NCBI RefSeq assembly: GCF_963924675.1
Contig: NC_089220.1
Span: 157,045,270 to 157,109,269, forward strand
Direction of reading: 5' to 3'
Origin: Phocoena phocoena
Taxonomy: Eukaryota; Chordata; Mammalia; Artiodactyla; Phocoenidae
Length of the DNA stretch: 64,000 bases
Shown here: positions 1-12,219 of the stretch, in pieces
Numbering within the stretch: the first letter of the stretch is position 1
Layout of the letters: each line of letters begins with the position of its first letter
Notes under the pieces: model-generated
What the model saw: only the letters and a program-made list of their open reading frames with translations
What the model was told of the DNA's origin: nothing
Database searches by the model: none
Position numbers and translations under genes: made by a program

Positions 1-140
1 GAGGCTGTTTTGTCTGGACCAAACCCTGACTTGAATCCCTGGGTCTTCACATCTTCATGGTGAATTCAGTTAGGGAGGAAAGAATGTAGGGAAGCTCTTA
101 GGAAACTCAGGATTGCCTTTCTTCTCAAAACCAGAGCATT

Positions 141-346
141 GGGCTTCCCTGGTGGCGCAGTTGTTGAGAGTCTGCCTGCCGATGCAGGGGACACGGGTTC
201 GTGCCCCGGTCCAGGAAGATCCCACATGCCGCGGAGCAGATGGGCCCGTGAGCCATGGCCGCTGAGCCTGCGCATCCGGAGTCTGTGCTCCGCAATGGGA
301 GAGGCCACAACAGTGAGAGGCCCACATACTGCAAAAAAAAAAAAAA
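141..346 (+). mobile_element. Young CHR-family SINE, short form
   Basis: tRNA-derived SINE starting GGGCTTCCCTGGTGGCGCAG, with the pol III B box GGTTCGTGCC, ending in an A tail. A perfect 13-bp target duplication AAAACCAGAGCAT flanks it (127-139 and 347-359). CpGs are largely kept, so it is young. ORFs on both strands inside it are SINE by-products. Confidence 0.95.
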
Positions 347-644
347 AAAACCAGAGCATCTAGCTTAAGCCATTCCTGGATCTGCCATGCTAGATCCTGC
401 AAAGCTGGGAGTGGGGGGCAGCCCTAGGGCCTTCGGCACCAGCCATGTGGACTTAAGGGAGCATTCCAAAGAGAAAAAGCAACCCTCTCTGGGGAAACAA
501 GCACCTGTAGCTTCTTCAAAAGCTGCACCAAAAGTTCCTACCCTAGCACCATGGTCCAGTTATATCCTAGACCTTGGGTTTGACGCCATTAATTTTCCTC
601 CTGAAGAGAGGAGCTGGGAGAAGGGAGGAGTTACGAGTGGTTAA

Positions 645-1010
645 GGAGCGTGATGTGGAGTGAATGTTTCTCCCCCAAAACTCATACGTTGAAACCTGTC
701 GCCCAAGGTGGTGGTATTAAGTAGATGGGGTCTTTGGGAGGTGATGAGGTTATGAGGGTGGATCCCCCATGATGGAATTAGTGCCCTTATAGAAGAGACC
801 CCAGAGAGCTCCCTCACCCCTTCCACTGTGTGAGGCCAGAGGGAGAAGCGGCCATCTAGGAACTAGGAGGCAGGCTCTCATCACACTCCGAGTCTGCCAG
901 TACTTTCATCTTGGACTACCAGCCTCCAGAACCGTGAAAAGTAAATGTCTGGTGTTTATAAACCACCCACTATGTTGTATTTTTGTTATAGTGATCCAGA
1001 CAAAGACAGG
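645..1010 (+). mobile_element. Solo LTR, MaLR type (MST/MLT-like)
   Basis: The reading CCCCCAAAACTCATACGTTGAAACC, then GGTCTTTGGGAGGTGATGAGG, GGGATTAGTGCCCTTATA-like, AAGAGACCCCAGAGAGCT and TTATAAACCACCCACTATG follows the order of mammalian MaLR LTRs as I remember them. No internal region is present. Subfamily is not assigned. Confidence 0.65.
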
Positions 1011-1194
1011 ATTTCAGCAGCCAGCTGTTCCCAATGCAGAGGTGTAGCAAAATGCGTTGCCTTACCCCAGAAAAGCATAGTTGTGTAGTCACTTCAATAA
1101 GGACCAAACTTTGGACAGAAGAGAACATTGTGACACCTTATTCAAGACCTTGGATATTCAGTTGTACGAGCTACTAAACAATGAGAAATGTGAG

Positions 1195-1295
1195 GGCACG
1201 GACAGTGTCTTACTCATCATTGTATTCTGAGCACAGTGCCTGGCACTCGATGAACAGCGGTTAAATAAATGAACAAAAATATGGTGGAATGAATC
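1195..1295 (+). mobile_element. L2 3'-end relic
   Basis: GACAGTGTCTTACTCATCATTGTATTCTGAGCACAGTGCCTGGCACTCGATGAACAG...AATAAATGAAC matches the common end of L2 elements. It is highly diverged. Confidence 0.6.
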
Positions 1296-1299
1296 AGAT

Positions 1300-3800
1300 A
1301 ATAATGGGCACTATGGCAGGGATTGTTCAGAGAGCATGAATGGTGAAGGAGAAGTTTATATGTACAGATCTTTCTTGTGTCTTCCTGGAAAGACTTTTGA
1401 TTTGCAGAATTGTTACCCTTTTAACTTTTCAAGGTCCTTGAGGATGTTCATGAAGAAAACATACAACTTTTGTTCCATTCTTAAATCATCTTTTCCAAAT
1501 AAAAGCAAACTTATTTTTCCTTCCGTTTCTTTTTATGGAATCTTACCTTGAACTGTGCTGTTGTTCACCATCTCACTATTAATCTGTGTACTCGGAATGC
1601 ATCCAACTTACATAAATCCATAGTTGTCCTTTTGTTTTTGTGATCTGACAGATACTTCTTGGTAAAGTTTCAGTGGTACGTGTTTGGCTGTCGACTAGTC
1701 AAGGATAGTTCTGGATTCTGAATTCTAGCAATCCAATTATAGTTATCCAGCAACCTAGGGAGGGGAGCAGGAGAGGGGGATGCATCCATCCAGTTACCAT
1801 AAGGTTGGTTGTAGCATATGTCTCTGAAGCGCGCGGTCTGTCACAGTCAGACTTAGTGAGTTGAGCTCTTAGCTTCCAGAAACAAAAGGGATTACTTTAA
1901 GCACATTTTAAGAAAAAATTCTCTCCACTGCTGGATGAAGTAAGGCATTTCTGGATGTCAGCTAAAGCATCATTGAGAGCCATGACTGGTGCCTCATTTT
2001 CCCAAGAAAGCAGTGGTTACTTTTCTTTTTTCTTGTTCAAGTTGACCCACCAAACTTAAGCCACTCCAGAGGGGTCTCTCCCCGCTCTCTCTTAAATGTA
2101 GATAGATTGATATTTAACTTTTAATATTCTCTCCCAGGTTTTTTGACAGGTTATACATATGCTAATAGAAATAAGCTTATTATTTGAAGCGCGGAGCTGC
2201 TTGTCACCGAAGCTTCATTAACACTGTTATCACCGCCTGACATTTATCTTATAATTTTCTAGAGCTGACTGTTGTGTCTCCATGGAAACCCAAATTGCAA
2301 TTGAAACAAGTATGATAATAAAGGCATCCGCCGAGATTGACAGCAAGCAGAGCCTGGTTACGTTTTGTGATGGTTCCTTCAGTAGCTACAGCTCGAGATA
2401 GAGATTCTGCACTTGGGGCGTTGAGAATTCACCCTCCCGAGTCCAGTGGCCCACCTGGCTCCGCGGGGACGGGCAAGTTTACCGTGACCTCCCTGGTTCT
2501 CGTGTTAGTAATTAGGTTGCTCATTTTGACTGTCATCCTCTCAAGGCGTTATGAATATTAGATGTAATATTAACCGTGATCCTCTTTGGATCCAGGAGGA
2601 AATTCTTGCTAGATGCTTTGGACACCGTGCAGTGTTGACCAGGCCTTAGGCTGGCATCTTGTGGTGCCCGAATGGATCACTTTCTGGACACGGAGGCAGC
2701 GCCAGCTTTGTGTCATGTTTTCCCCCTTGATATCGAGGAACCTGTGCTCTTTTCAGTTCATGACTTCCCATCAGTTTGGTTGGTGCTTCAAAGCAAGGAG
2801 TCATGGAACTGGAGTGGGTCCAGAGTGAATTAATCTGAAATTAATTTGATTCTGAAAGACTCCATCTGGCTGTGTTTGGGAGAGGCAGTTAGATAGATAT
2901 ATAAACAAATGATCATCTGTATTCATTGTGCCAGATGTAGTGTCAAAAAATGAAGAAATGGCTTTTAAAAAAAATCAGCTATGGGGACTTTTGATATGAT
3001 ATTCAGCCTCGTGGAATAACAGCCTTTATAATTTTGCACATAATCCTATTTCTATTCTTATTTGTTTAGGGTGTTAGAGCTGATGGTGTGTTTTTTTAGG
3101 GAATAAGCAAATTAAATGTCAAAGCCTATTTTAATTGGTGATTTAAGATGCTAAATGGAATTTATGACATGCTGAGAGAGAGAGAGAGAAGGCCTATAGA
3201 TTTCCGAATCAGAATGTGGTCTTTGGTATTGATTTCATCTTAAGAAGTGATTTCGAGATTTAAAAACTAGCATAGTGGAATGTCATTTGGACTTTGTCTT
3301 TTGAAATGGAGTTTTGTAGCATGACAAGCCAGCATGTTTGCTCCTAGGGAAACACACAAAGAGCTGACATGCATACAATTCTGGAGGTCATCTTCAAGTA
3401 ATTACACACACTTGGCAAAGTTCTTTTTCCATTGCTTTAAGCAGACTATCAGAGAGGCACATGTTTTGGACTGCTATCTAGGAATTTAGTGCAATCCCTC
3501 TAAAACCTGTCAGCACCTTTTCTTATGTTGGGACAGAAAGATCTAAAAAATTCTTGGTTAGTCCCGTGAATGATAACACAATCATCTATTATATGGGCCC
3601 TTTATTTCTCATTTTCAAACCTCAAGCGTCATGTTTTGTGATGTCTTGAAGAGAAAGAATTAAAGTTGGCTGCTTGATCAGGGAACAAACATAATTTACT
3701 TTGGAAAAACCAACTCCCACAAGAGGAACGACTCATCTCTGCCCCAGTCCTCACCCACCTCTCTCACTTCTCCCAGCCAAAAAACAGGCAGATAAAAATC
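1300..3800. other. Unique intronic/flanking DNA; candidate conserved block 2040-2340
   Basis: No gene or clear repeat. A (GA) tract lies at 3173-3189. The AT-rich block 2040-2340 holds TTATTTGAAG, TTCATTAACAC, an X-box-like GTCTCCATGGAAAC (2276-2289) and CAAATTGCAATTG. The short ORFs here have no recognisable protein similarity. Confidence 0.4.
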
Positions 3801-3807
3801 GAGCAGA

Positions 3808-3997
3808 GGGCTTCCCTGGTGGCGCAGGGGTTGAGAGTCCGCCTGCCGATGCAGGGGACACGGGTTCGTGCCCCGGTCCGGGAAGATCCCGCATGCCGCA
3901 GAGCGGCTGGGCCCGTGAGCCATGGCCGCTGAGCCTGCGCACCCGGAGCCTGTGCTCCGCAACGGGAGAGGCCACAACAGTGAGAGGCCCGCGTACC

Positions 3998-4023
<26 letters not shown>
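3808..4023 (+). mobile_element. Young CHR-family SINE, short form
   Basis: Near-identical to the copy at 141, with a long A tail (about 28 A). A perfect 14-bp target duplication AAAAATCGAGCAGA lies on both sides (ending at 3807 and 4037). Confidence 0.95.
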
Positions 4024-4030
<7 letters not shown>

Positions 4031-4037
4031 GAGCAGA

Positions 4038-4587
4038 ATACTTAATAAAAATTAATACCCCCCCACAAAGTCGAAGCATCTCAGCAAAATCGGTTGCTGC
4101 CTGTGACGGCGGCAAATTAGATGGTCCACAGATTTTGAGTTTTGATGCTCACAGCCGTGTTAGAATGAGAAAGTAAAATCTCAGCTACCTGGAGCCCCCC
4201 CAGGTAGGGGTGTCAGTCTGATTAGGTAAGTTTGTAGTAGAGTTGAAAGCTGATCCTTAAGGGCAGTGATTCTCTTCGTTCTTATTTGGAAAGAATTCTT
4301 CCTGACAATACATTATATACTTCCTTGCGTTCTTAAACAGAATTTGTTCAGCATAATGTGACCCTGTAGATGAGACATGATAGTCGTTACACAAATTAAT
4401 GATTCTGCTGGGCGGCTGTCCTTGGGAACTCCTGGAGAATGTAAGTCAGCCCCAGCGACCTACCAACGTAAAACAAGAAATCTTTGAGTAAAGGATTGGG
4501 AAGCTCCCCCAAAGGGCTTAAGGGGCATAAACATCAGGCCAGAAACTTTGTGAAATACGTTTTGGCTGCTCTGGTGTCCTTTTTTTA
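4038..4587. other. Unannotated intronic/flanking DNA
   Basis: No gene, RNA gene or clear repeat is seen. It has a C-rich stretch near 4194-4208 and ordinary mixed composition elsewhere. Confidence 0.4.
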
Positions 4588-4720
4588 AAAAAAAAAAAAC
4601 AAAAACTTTTATTATTATGTTTTTTCTTTGTGGCCACACCGCGCAGCATGCAGGATCTTAGACCCACGCCCCATGCATTGCAAGCACGGAGTCTTAACCA
4701 CTGGATCACCAGGGAAGTCC
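4588..4720 (-). mobile_element. Older CHR-type SINE, short, reversed
   Basis: Read on the minus strand it starts GGACTTCCCTGGTGATCCAGTG, continues GTTAAGACTCCGTGCTTGCAATGCA, and ends in an A/T-rich tail (the + strand T/A run at 4580-4630). It is more diverged than the young SINEs, and target duplication is unclear. Confidence 0.8.
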
Positions 4721-4724
4721 TAAT

Positions 4725-5585
4725 TTTTTTTTTTTGGTATGCTGTTCTTGGCATTTCACAATCATGAGTTGAAGGCATTATCAGAAAAAAAGAAGTACAT
4801 CTGAACCTCATAAATGGCAAGTGCACAGAAATACACATCTGTGTTCACAAATGGATTCTGTTTTCTGATCTAAACTATGGTCATTAATATGACATAGTTA
4901 GTTCTTACTAACTGTCAGCTTTTGATTTTCCAGGTGAGTGGAAGGAAACAGCAGCATTACTGATCTCCTCTGCATTTATCTTCCACCCTTCTACTGCTGG
5001 CTGCATCCCTGAGACTGGCATTCAGCTTAAGTTGTATTCCTTGATTACGCATCATTTATGACTGAGGAAGGTAGGCCAGGGGCAGGTTGAGGAAAGAGCA
5101 GCCTGAGATTAAATTTTGCCATTGATAAATGATGAAATGAATAATGAATGGACAGATGATCAATATTTAACGGGAGGACAGATAGAGTTGTGAATCCGAG
5201 GGCAGCACAAAGGTCAGTGAAATCTTGGTCCTTTGGTCCAAAGTAGGAGAGCCCCCTGAACGGTTTTGCAACGATGTTATCATCAGAGTAGTCAGAGTTA
5301 GGACAGTGCCTGCACCAGGACAAGTGGACCCAGTGGGCGTTTCAGGGAAAACAGGCCTGACTCAGTAACTCGTTGGTTATAGGTGTATTGACCCCCAGAT
5401 TCAATACAACAGTTCCAGGTGGGATAACGTGGTTCTTTATGATCGTAGTGACGGATTGTGTAGTGTGTGATTGAACGTTGACAACTTTTAAGACTTCTCG
5501 CTGAATTAAATCTCTTCATTCAGAAAATATGCATTGAGGTTATACTGAGACTGAATTCAAGGCACCGTGCTGGCCTTCTCTGAAT
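4725..5585. other. Unannotated intronic/flanking DNA
   Basis: No gene. It has some T runs and moderate AT content. The minus-strand ORFs near 5045-5519 have no recognisable similarity. Confidence 0.35.
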
Positions 5586-5589
5586 GCCT

Positions 5590-5805
5590 TATTTAGAATT
5601 GTGCCCTGGCATCCAACCCTTCCCATGTCCCTTTCCTGCTTTATTTTTTCTCCATTGAAATGATCTCTTTCCAATCTCTTAGAAGATTTACTTAGTTTGC
5701 TCGTTTTATGCCTTGCTCTAGAACAGCAGCTCCATAAAGGCAGTTTTACCTGATTTGATTCAGTGTTTATCCCAGCACCTTGAATAATGCCTGAATGGTG
5801 GGGTC
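5590..5805 (+). mobile_element. L2 relic
   Basis: TTTTTCTCCATTGAAATGATC... followed by GCTCCATAAAGGCAGTTTT...CAGTGTTTATCCCAGCACCTTGAATAATGCCTGAATGG follows the L2 3' region. Diverged. Confidence 0.55.
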
Positions 5806-5809
5806 ACCT

Positions 5810-6800
5810 CCGAAATGCGCATTGAGGGAATGATTAAGACATCCCTGTCCTCAGGAATTTCACAGTCTCACCATGTGCCGAATTGGGGGCTCAGTTAATG
5901 ACAGTTTCCGTAGGTTCAACAGTCAGAGGAGGGGTGGGGTGCGGGCCAGCAATCACTCTGTCATGTGTGTGTTCTGTGTAAGACATTATTCCTGGTCTTG
6001 GATCCGGGGTGGAGCAGGGGGCAGTTTGAGGCAGTAAGAAAAACAGGGAAGTCGAACGTGAAACCCAGCTGGAGGAAAGGGAGACGGGAAGAGGTTATTT
6101 GTAAAGGTGCTGAGATCCAGGTGGTGCCAGAGCCTTCTGCCAGCTGTCGCTGGAGAGGGTCAGATGGGAGGGTTGATCAGACGAGACCAAGGAGAATGAT
6201 AGTGAGTGACAGGAATGCTGGAGGGGGGTGACAGCAGAGGAGATAGTCCAGAGGCCAGGGTGAAAAGAGGACCTGGAAGGGCTTCATGGACGGAATGGGC
6301 TTCCAGTTGATGGCCTTGGGAGCAGAGGTGGGACCCTGGGCTGTCCCCCGAGCTCAAGGGTCAGCAGTGCGGGTGACGGCCATCCAGCCATGGGTCCGCG
6401 TGGCACTCTTCTCCAGGTGGCTCAGGTCCCCTGTCTCTAATGTATGCTCCACGGGATGGGAGACACCTGTGGCCACTTTCTCTCCAGGCCCAGCTCCCTT
6501 GCTGCAGTGGTTTCCGTTCAGTCTCACTGCCGACTCAGGGATAGCTTATCATTCTGTGGCCACGGGCAAATTGGACCACGAGGATGTAGCATGGTTCACG
6601 ATGCTGAACGCCAAGTCCCCATGGCCAGGTGTATCCCTTCTGGCTGGCTGACGGCGGGTCCGTGTATACTGCTCTCTTCTGGGCCTTAGTGTTCTGTGGT
6701 TTGATTCCATATTGTACATATGGCTGACTCTGATCAGTGGCTACTAGTGGCTTAAGGGCATAAATTACATATGTTTCAACTCTCTCTCCTTCAAACCCGG
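5810..6800. other. Unannotated DNA, possibly old repeat-derived (5990-6310)
   Basis: The purine-rich stretch 6010-6300 (GGGCTTCATGGACGGAATGGGCTTCC and similar) resembles decayed ancient interspersed repeat text, but I cannot name the family. The open frames at 6286-6906 look like chance. Confidence 0.3.
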
Positions 6801-6806
6801 CACCAT

Positions 6807-7182
6807 GGGACTTCCCTGGCGGCACAGTGGTTAAGAATCCACCTGCCAATTCAGGGGACACGGGTTCGAGCCCTGGTCCGGGAAGATCCCACATGCCCTG
6901 GAGCAACTAAGCCCGTGTGTCACAACTACCGAGCCTGCGCTCTAGAGCCCATGAGCCACAACTACTGAGCCCACGTGCTGCAACTACTGAAACCCATGTG
7001 CCTAGAGCCCGTGCTCCGCAACAAGAGAAGCCACTGCGATGAGAAGCCCGTGCACCGCAATGAAGAGTAGCCCCTGCTCGCCGCAGCTAGAGAAAGCCAC
7101 GCGTAGCAATGAAGACCCAACGCAGCTCCCCCCCCAAAAAAAATAATAATAAATTAAATTTTAAAATGTTTATTAAAAAAAA
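6807..7182 (+). mobile_element. CHR-family SINE, long form
   Basis: GGGACTTCCCTGGCGGCACAG start, B box GGTTCGAGCC, then the repeated ...CACAACTACTGAGCC... body and an A-rich tail with AATAATAAATTAAATTTT. It keeps the central region that the young short copies lack. Flanks GGCACCATG and AGCACCGTG look like a decayed target duplication. Confidence 0.9.
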
Positions 7183-7189
7183 CAGCACC

Positions 7190-9550
7190 GTGCCTGACAA
7201 AAGACAGGTCCTCAATACCTGAGTAAGAAAAGGGCTTTGTGTGCAAATAACCTTTGGGGGCGGGGCAGGAGTAGGGGTTGAAATCCCACAAAGGTGAACC
7301 ACCCACTTTCACTACCAGTATTTCTTCAGTGGATGGAGAGTGTTGTGAATCCACCCTGATTGCTTTCTTTTTCTTGCATAAGTAACTCGAGGCAAAATAT
7401 TGTAGGCAGCGGTAGAAGCAGGAGTTATCTGCCTTGAAAAGCACAGTTGCTAAAGCCCAGGTGCAGGGTACCAGGAGCTGTGTCGTCACTCTCAATATAC
7501 ATCCCTCGTTTTCATCACTCGCTGCTGGAACGTCAATAGGGGAGAGACATTTTAGGTAAAAATTAGTGTTCGGTTTGGGAAGTTTGGGCCAGTATTGAGT
7601 TGTCCCTCACACCCGTCTTCATTTCATAATGATTCACGGGTTCAGTTACTTAACGGAGGCCAAGCCACTGTCTTCTCCATCATCCAGAAGGGCCAGTTGC
7701 AAGTGCTTGTGCAAGCAAACAGGTGAATTCTGCAGCATTTAGCGGTGGGCAGGGGAAGCAGCCTGGGGGCACCTAGAAGGGGTGTGCGCCCCGAGCGAGT
7801 GCACGCCCCACTCCGGCCACCGCTGGCTCATCTGTGCAGTGGGGGCAGAAGCGCTGACCGCGGCCCTTGGAGTGGGAGGATTAATTAACGTGTGCTCCAG
7901 CAGCACTTGTAAAAGGTGAAGGCTGATATAAATCTTCTGCGTGATGATTATTTCCCTGTTGCCATTTCTAAAAGTTCATCTAAAGAACTCTCCCATACAA
8001 ATACCTTCTGCTCTGCAGTCCACGGAACGATTTCTGATAAATCACAGAAGGAAATGAGTTCCCTGGGCGGGGGCTGTCCGGAGCTGATGCCTCACTGCCT
8101 TCCCAGCGAGGGCTGTGTGTGTTCAGCCTTCAGGTACCCCCTGGATGCCTCCATATTTATTACTTTGGGGGTTTTTTCTAGCTTTTTGCTTTTTACTCGC
8201 AGTCAGGTTGAGATAAGCTAATGTTTCCCCTTGGTGAGTCCAGACACCCGTGTTGTGAGGCCTTTTCTGAAGGAATGATTTCCTACGAATCAGGGTTACA
8301 TTTTACCCCGGTAATCGAATGGATAACTTTTAGACCTGCATCCAAATGCAATCCTGCGTTAACTCCAGCCATCCAGTGGAAGGCCCATCACAAATGCGTG
8401 CTTTCCTAGTCATCTGCGAATGAAATCGATGCGCTATCCGTTCTTAATAAACTTTATTTCATTTCAAGTTTTGTCAAAGCCCAGGGATGAAGATGTTACA
8501 TGTGTGTGTACTTACGGGAAGCTTGAACTTTTCTTCAGAGGAGCACAAACTAATTTATTGACAATTTGACCATTTGGAGAAAGGCTTTGGCTCCTTCAGC
8601 GACTTAGGGTATTATTAGATCTATTTAATCTTCTGTGAATTCACCAGCTGATCTGCAGAAGTCTCACCTCCAAGTTTGAGGGCCCCGTCCTGTTACCATT
8701 CTATAACCTCTACTGGTGGAGACATGACTCACAAAACTTTGGCTGCACGTGAGAAATTATATCCATACCTTCCAGGTAAATACAGGAATGGCCTTGGTTT
8801 CATCCTCTGATTGCTGAGTAAACTGATACCCGGAGGGTTTCGTTAGGTCTCCCAGAATCTAACACCAGGATCCCGCCGATGGAGATGCACCTGTATCGGC
8901 GCAGTGCAGAGGTGCCGTGTTGAAAGGCAGGCACAGGAGATAGAGGTGTTCTTCATGGTGACCCCGAAGTGCTGTGTTTTCAAAGGGAGCTGCAGTTCCC
9001 GGAGCTCGAGGTCGGATGACAGCCAATGCCTCTTCTTAAATGGAGAGGGTTAGGTTTAGAGTGGAAGGTTGCAGCTCTGGAGCGGGGCCCCTCTCTGATC
9101 CCCAGCGAGCAGTGGAGTGACAAAGAGCTGATGCTGTACCCCTCGCACCACGTTGCCAATCCATCGAGGAGAGAATTCTGTTCTTAAATAGTAAGCAACA
9201 ACAACAGGGACAGCGTAGAAGGCTGTTAACGTTACTGAATTTCACACCATCCCGTTGCCCGCCACCAGGCCCATCGCCAGGTTCTTCCTGCTTGTGCCTC
9301 AGGCAGCTCAGCCTTGGAGAGTTTCCTGCGATCGCCACACAAAACCTGTTTCTTCATGGGCTATTACTTAAGTACAAGGGATATTAAAAAATGGTCCCCG
9401 GGCCCTTTGAAAGAGTGGCCTGTCTGCTGACTGCAGTTGAGATACTAGGAAGAATTGGCGCGAACTGAGAGAGAGAGAGGATTCTCTCTGGCAGAAGCCC
9501 TGAGCGACCAGCCACTCAGCCACTCGCAGAATTAGAGAAACTAACCACCA
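7190..9550. other. Unannotated intronic/flanking DNA
   Basis: About 2.4 kb without a gene or clear repeat. The stretch 7860-8470 is AT-rich and repeat-free, while 7740-7870 is G-rich. The two adjacent + frames at 7916-8409 share no recognisable protein similarity. Confidence 0.35.
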
Positions 9551-9555
9551 GGTGG

Positions 9556-9720
9556 GAACTGTTGTGTCTCTGTTTTACAAGTGAGGAAACTGAGGTACAG
9601 AGTGATTACATGATTAGCCTGGGATCCCACAGTTAATTGAATGCTGAACCAAGACGAGAACCCAGGCCAGCCAGCCCACTGCCCACTGACTAGCTCTCGG
9701 GTGACTCGAGCATTGGTGTC
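9556..9720 (-). mobile_element. MIR relic
   Basis: CTGTTTTACAAGTGAGGAAACTGAGGTACAGAG, CCCACAGTTAATTGAATGCTGAACC and AACCCAGGCCAGCC follow the MIR core in reverse. Confidence 0.75.
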
Positions 9721-9724
9721 ATTT

Positions 9725-10920
9725 TCCTGGCCCTTCATTTCTATTTTCCCAACACAACTATCTGAGGAAATGTTTTGGTGAATCTCAACTCCTATTTGTC
9801 TTTAAAACAAACAAACAAACAACTACTTATATTTGCATTTAGAGCTATTTAAGTTTAAATTAATTCAAGTAAAGTAAAACTTAAAATTCCGTTTCTGAGT
9901 TGCCCTAACTTCACTTCGAGTGTGTAGTAGTCACATATAACTTGTGGCTCCCTGGTTGGATTGCGCGGGTTATAGAACATTCCAGTCATTGCACACGGTT
10001 GGCAGTACTGACGCAGGACATTCCAAGGATCAAAGTAAGATGGGTTGAAAACTATAGGAGTAATAAGATTATTTGTAACTACCAAGGAGATTAGCTATCT
10101 TTTATTCAAAATTTTTCCAAGACAAGGCATCTTTTTGTGATGTTTTCAGGTTTGTATACCTTCTGAAGGTGGCATTTTATGTCCTTTTTTTCAACTTTTA
10201 TAAAATTACTTAGAGCCACTTGGTATTTCTCATACCCATTTTGTAAGTTTGTTATTCTTCCTTTTGTATAGATAAGGGAGATGGAGATGTAATGCAGAAG
10301 GTTGCTGTCCAATGAGAGCAAGATAAAAGAATAGAAATATCAATTCTTTTGTTTGCATTCTCCAAAAAGAAACCTGCATTCACTGGACCTCATAAAAGCT
10401 TGTGTCCTGGAAATAATAACAATAATAAGAATACATTGAATCAATTATTGTAATTTCTGTAATATTTTCCTGCTTAGAGGAACCTCAGAAGATTTTGCAT
10501 ATCCTCTGTTGGTCTAGTTCTCTTTACTCGAAAATAGAGTAGGGAAGTAGGTCAGTGCCAGTGCTGGAAGCAAAGAGTAAGCACCATCATTTTTCTCCCC
10601 CAACATCATTATGTTTTCGTCTTGGCTCTGAGACTAATACCACCAGTGCCCGCTGGCTTAGTGCTCTCTAACTCGTGGTCCAATTCCATATGGCATCTGT
10701 CCTGGAGGAACCTGATAGTTGGCACTTGGCCAAGAGCAAAAGCGGAATTGGCGTCCAGGATGGTATTGTAGTTTGTAGGTGAGGTGCCAGCAGAGAGGTA
10801 TGGCTTGTGTCTCGGGCCTGCCAGTGGCCACTGAGTCCGAGGGAAACATCACCCTAGAGAAACCCAGTTCATGGGATATTAAACAGTAACCATTGGCCGT
10901 TATTTCATACTGTGTCCGGA
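9725..10920. other. Unannotated intronic/flanking DNA
   Basis: AT-rich, without a gene. Contains a short (AAAC)n run near 9806-9822 and an AATAATAAC run near 10412. Nothing else recognised. Confidence 0.35.
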
Positions 10921-10924
10921 TTCT

Positions 10925-11108
10925 GCAGACACCTCTTCTTAGGGGTGTGACATTGAAGAAGTCACTTTACCTCTATGACTCTCGATTGCTTCATTTCCAA
11001 AACAGGGATAATAATTCCATCTTCTTGGAGCTGTTGTGATGCTGTGTGTCCTGTACCTGGCAAAGTTTTCTGGCAGAGAGCAGGCTCTCAATAAATATTT
11101 GAATTTGA
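10925..11108 (+). mobile_element. MIR relic
   Basis: AAGTCACTTTACCTCTATGACTC, TTCATTTCCAAAACAGGGATAATAATTCC and CAGGCTCTCAATAAATATTTG follow the MIR consensus in sense. Confidence 0.8.
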
Positions 11109-11109
11109 A

Positions 11110-11564
11110 CCTAATTCCTGCACTGTCCTGGAGGCTGAGGATGGCTAGGGAGTGTGGGGAAGGGAACTAGTCTAATTTTCTAAGCCCGAGATCCGATTCC
11201 AGTAAATAGAAGATCTTACTGAGAGTTAGGGTATCTGTTCCCATAATTACGCCCCTGTGTAGATCGAATTGGTTTGCTGTGGCCTCTGGCAAGTACCTCC
11301 AAAAGGTTTAACTGTTAGACACATGATTTCTGGCTTCCTTAGAAGTGTCAGCACTTGGAGCCCCATGAGGACAAAAGAAGTCAGTAAGTCTCTGGTAGAA
11401 ATGAGTATCAGCTGGGAAGAAAGTTGGGAGTCCAAAGGAGGAGGAGCTCTCACACATGAGAACAGAGTCACCCAGGCTGCTGCGATACCGTCAGCGTCCA
11501 GAGCGTGGGATTCAGCAGCACAGGGGTCATCAGTGGGGTAGGACCACTGATGCTTTGATCTGGA
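11110..11564. other. Unannotated intronic/flanking DNA
   Basis: No gene or repeat recognised. The frames near 11247-11541 overlap on opposite strands and look like chance. Confidence 0.35.
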
Positions 11565-11571
11565 AGATGTG

Positions 11572-11733
11572 CTGCTGCTGTTGTTGATTTGGCTGCCCCG
11601 GGTCTCTGTTGTGCCATGCAGGCTCTTTTAGTTGCAGCATGTGGGATGATCTAGTTCCTTGACCAGGGATCAAACCCGGGCCCCCTGCATTGGGAGCGTG
11701 GAATCTTAACCATTGGACCACCAGGGAAGTCCC
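11572..11733 (-). mobile_element. CHR-type SINE, reversed
   Basis: On the minus strand it reads GGGACTTCCCTGGTGGTCCAATGGTTAAGATTCC..., with GATCCCTGGTCAAGG (B-box region) and a degenerate tail seen as CTGCTGCTGTTGTTG on the + strand. AGATGTG flanks it at 11565-11571 and 11734-11740. Confidence 0.85.
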
Positions 11734-11740
11734 AGATGTG

Positions 11741-12215
11741 TTATTTTGAATTTGTGTAACAGCTAGACATAGTTGGATTTACTTAAGGGAAGGGGCTGCA
11801 TGCTCTTAGCATTTGATGCAAATCTTCGGAACATTTGTTTGCAAAATGGGCAGGTAGTTGGAAAAGGATGCAGATACGGATGAGAGGTGCTCATCGATGT
11901 GATCCGGTGGGAATAGAGAGGGAGGCAGTCAGTGGAGATGGAGACACGTTATACGATTATGGAGAAAATGTGGGTTGTAAGGTAGCCTTCATGGACTCTT
12001 AAGTTCAGTCCTTTGCACCCTAATTCCAACACAGAAAGAGGAGAGATGCGTATATGTGTTCCTAATAGTGCCGCCTGTTACTTGGCAGTGTGATTCCAGG
12101 GAACCAGTAGGTCTTGCTCTTGGCCTTGACTTCTCATAGATTTACCATAAGCTGATCACTCTCAGCCCAAAGCAGACCTGATACAATACGTGGCCACCTG
12201 ATGGTTTAGAAATGT
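11741..12215. other. Unannotated intronic/flanking DNA
   Basis: Nothing recognised beyond ordinary mixed-composition sequence. Confidence 0.35.
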
Positions 12216-12219
12216 TCCA

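Noticed and set aside
66..402. Overlapping minus-strand frames (MLWFFFFF..., MQDLAWQ...) and similar frames at 3696-4176, 25212-25968, 27451-27764 and 62054-62352
   Set aside because: All lie inside the CHR SINEs. The repeated motifs such as GAGDTGSCPGPGRSH and WPLPLRSTGSG are SINE translations, not proteins.
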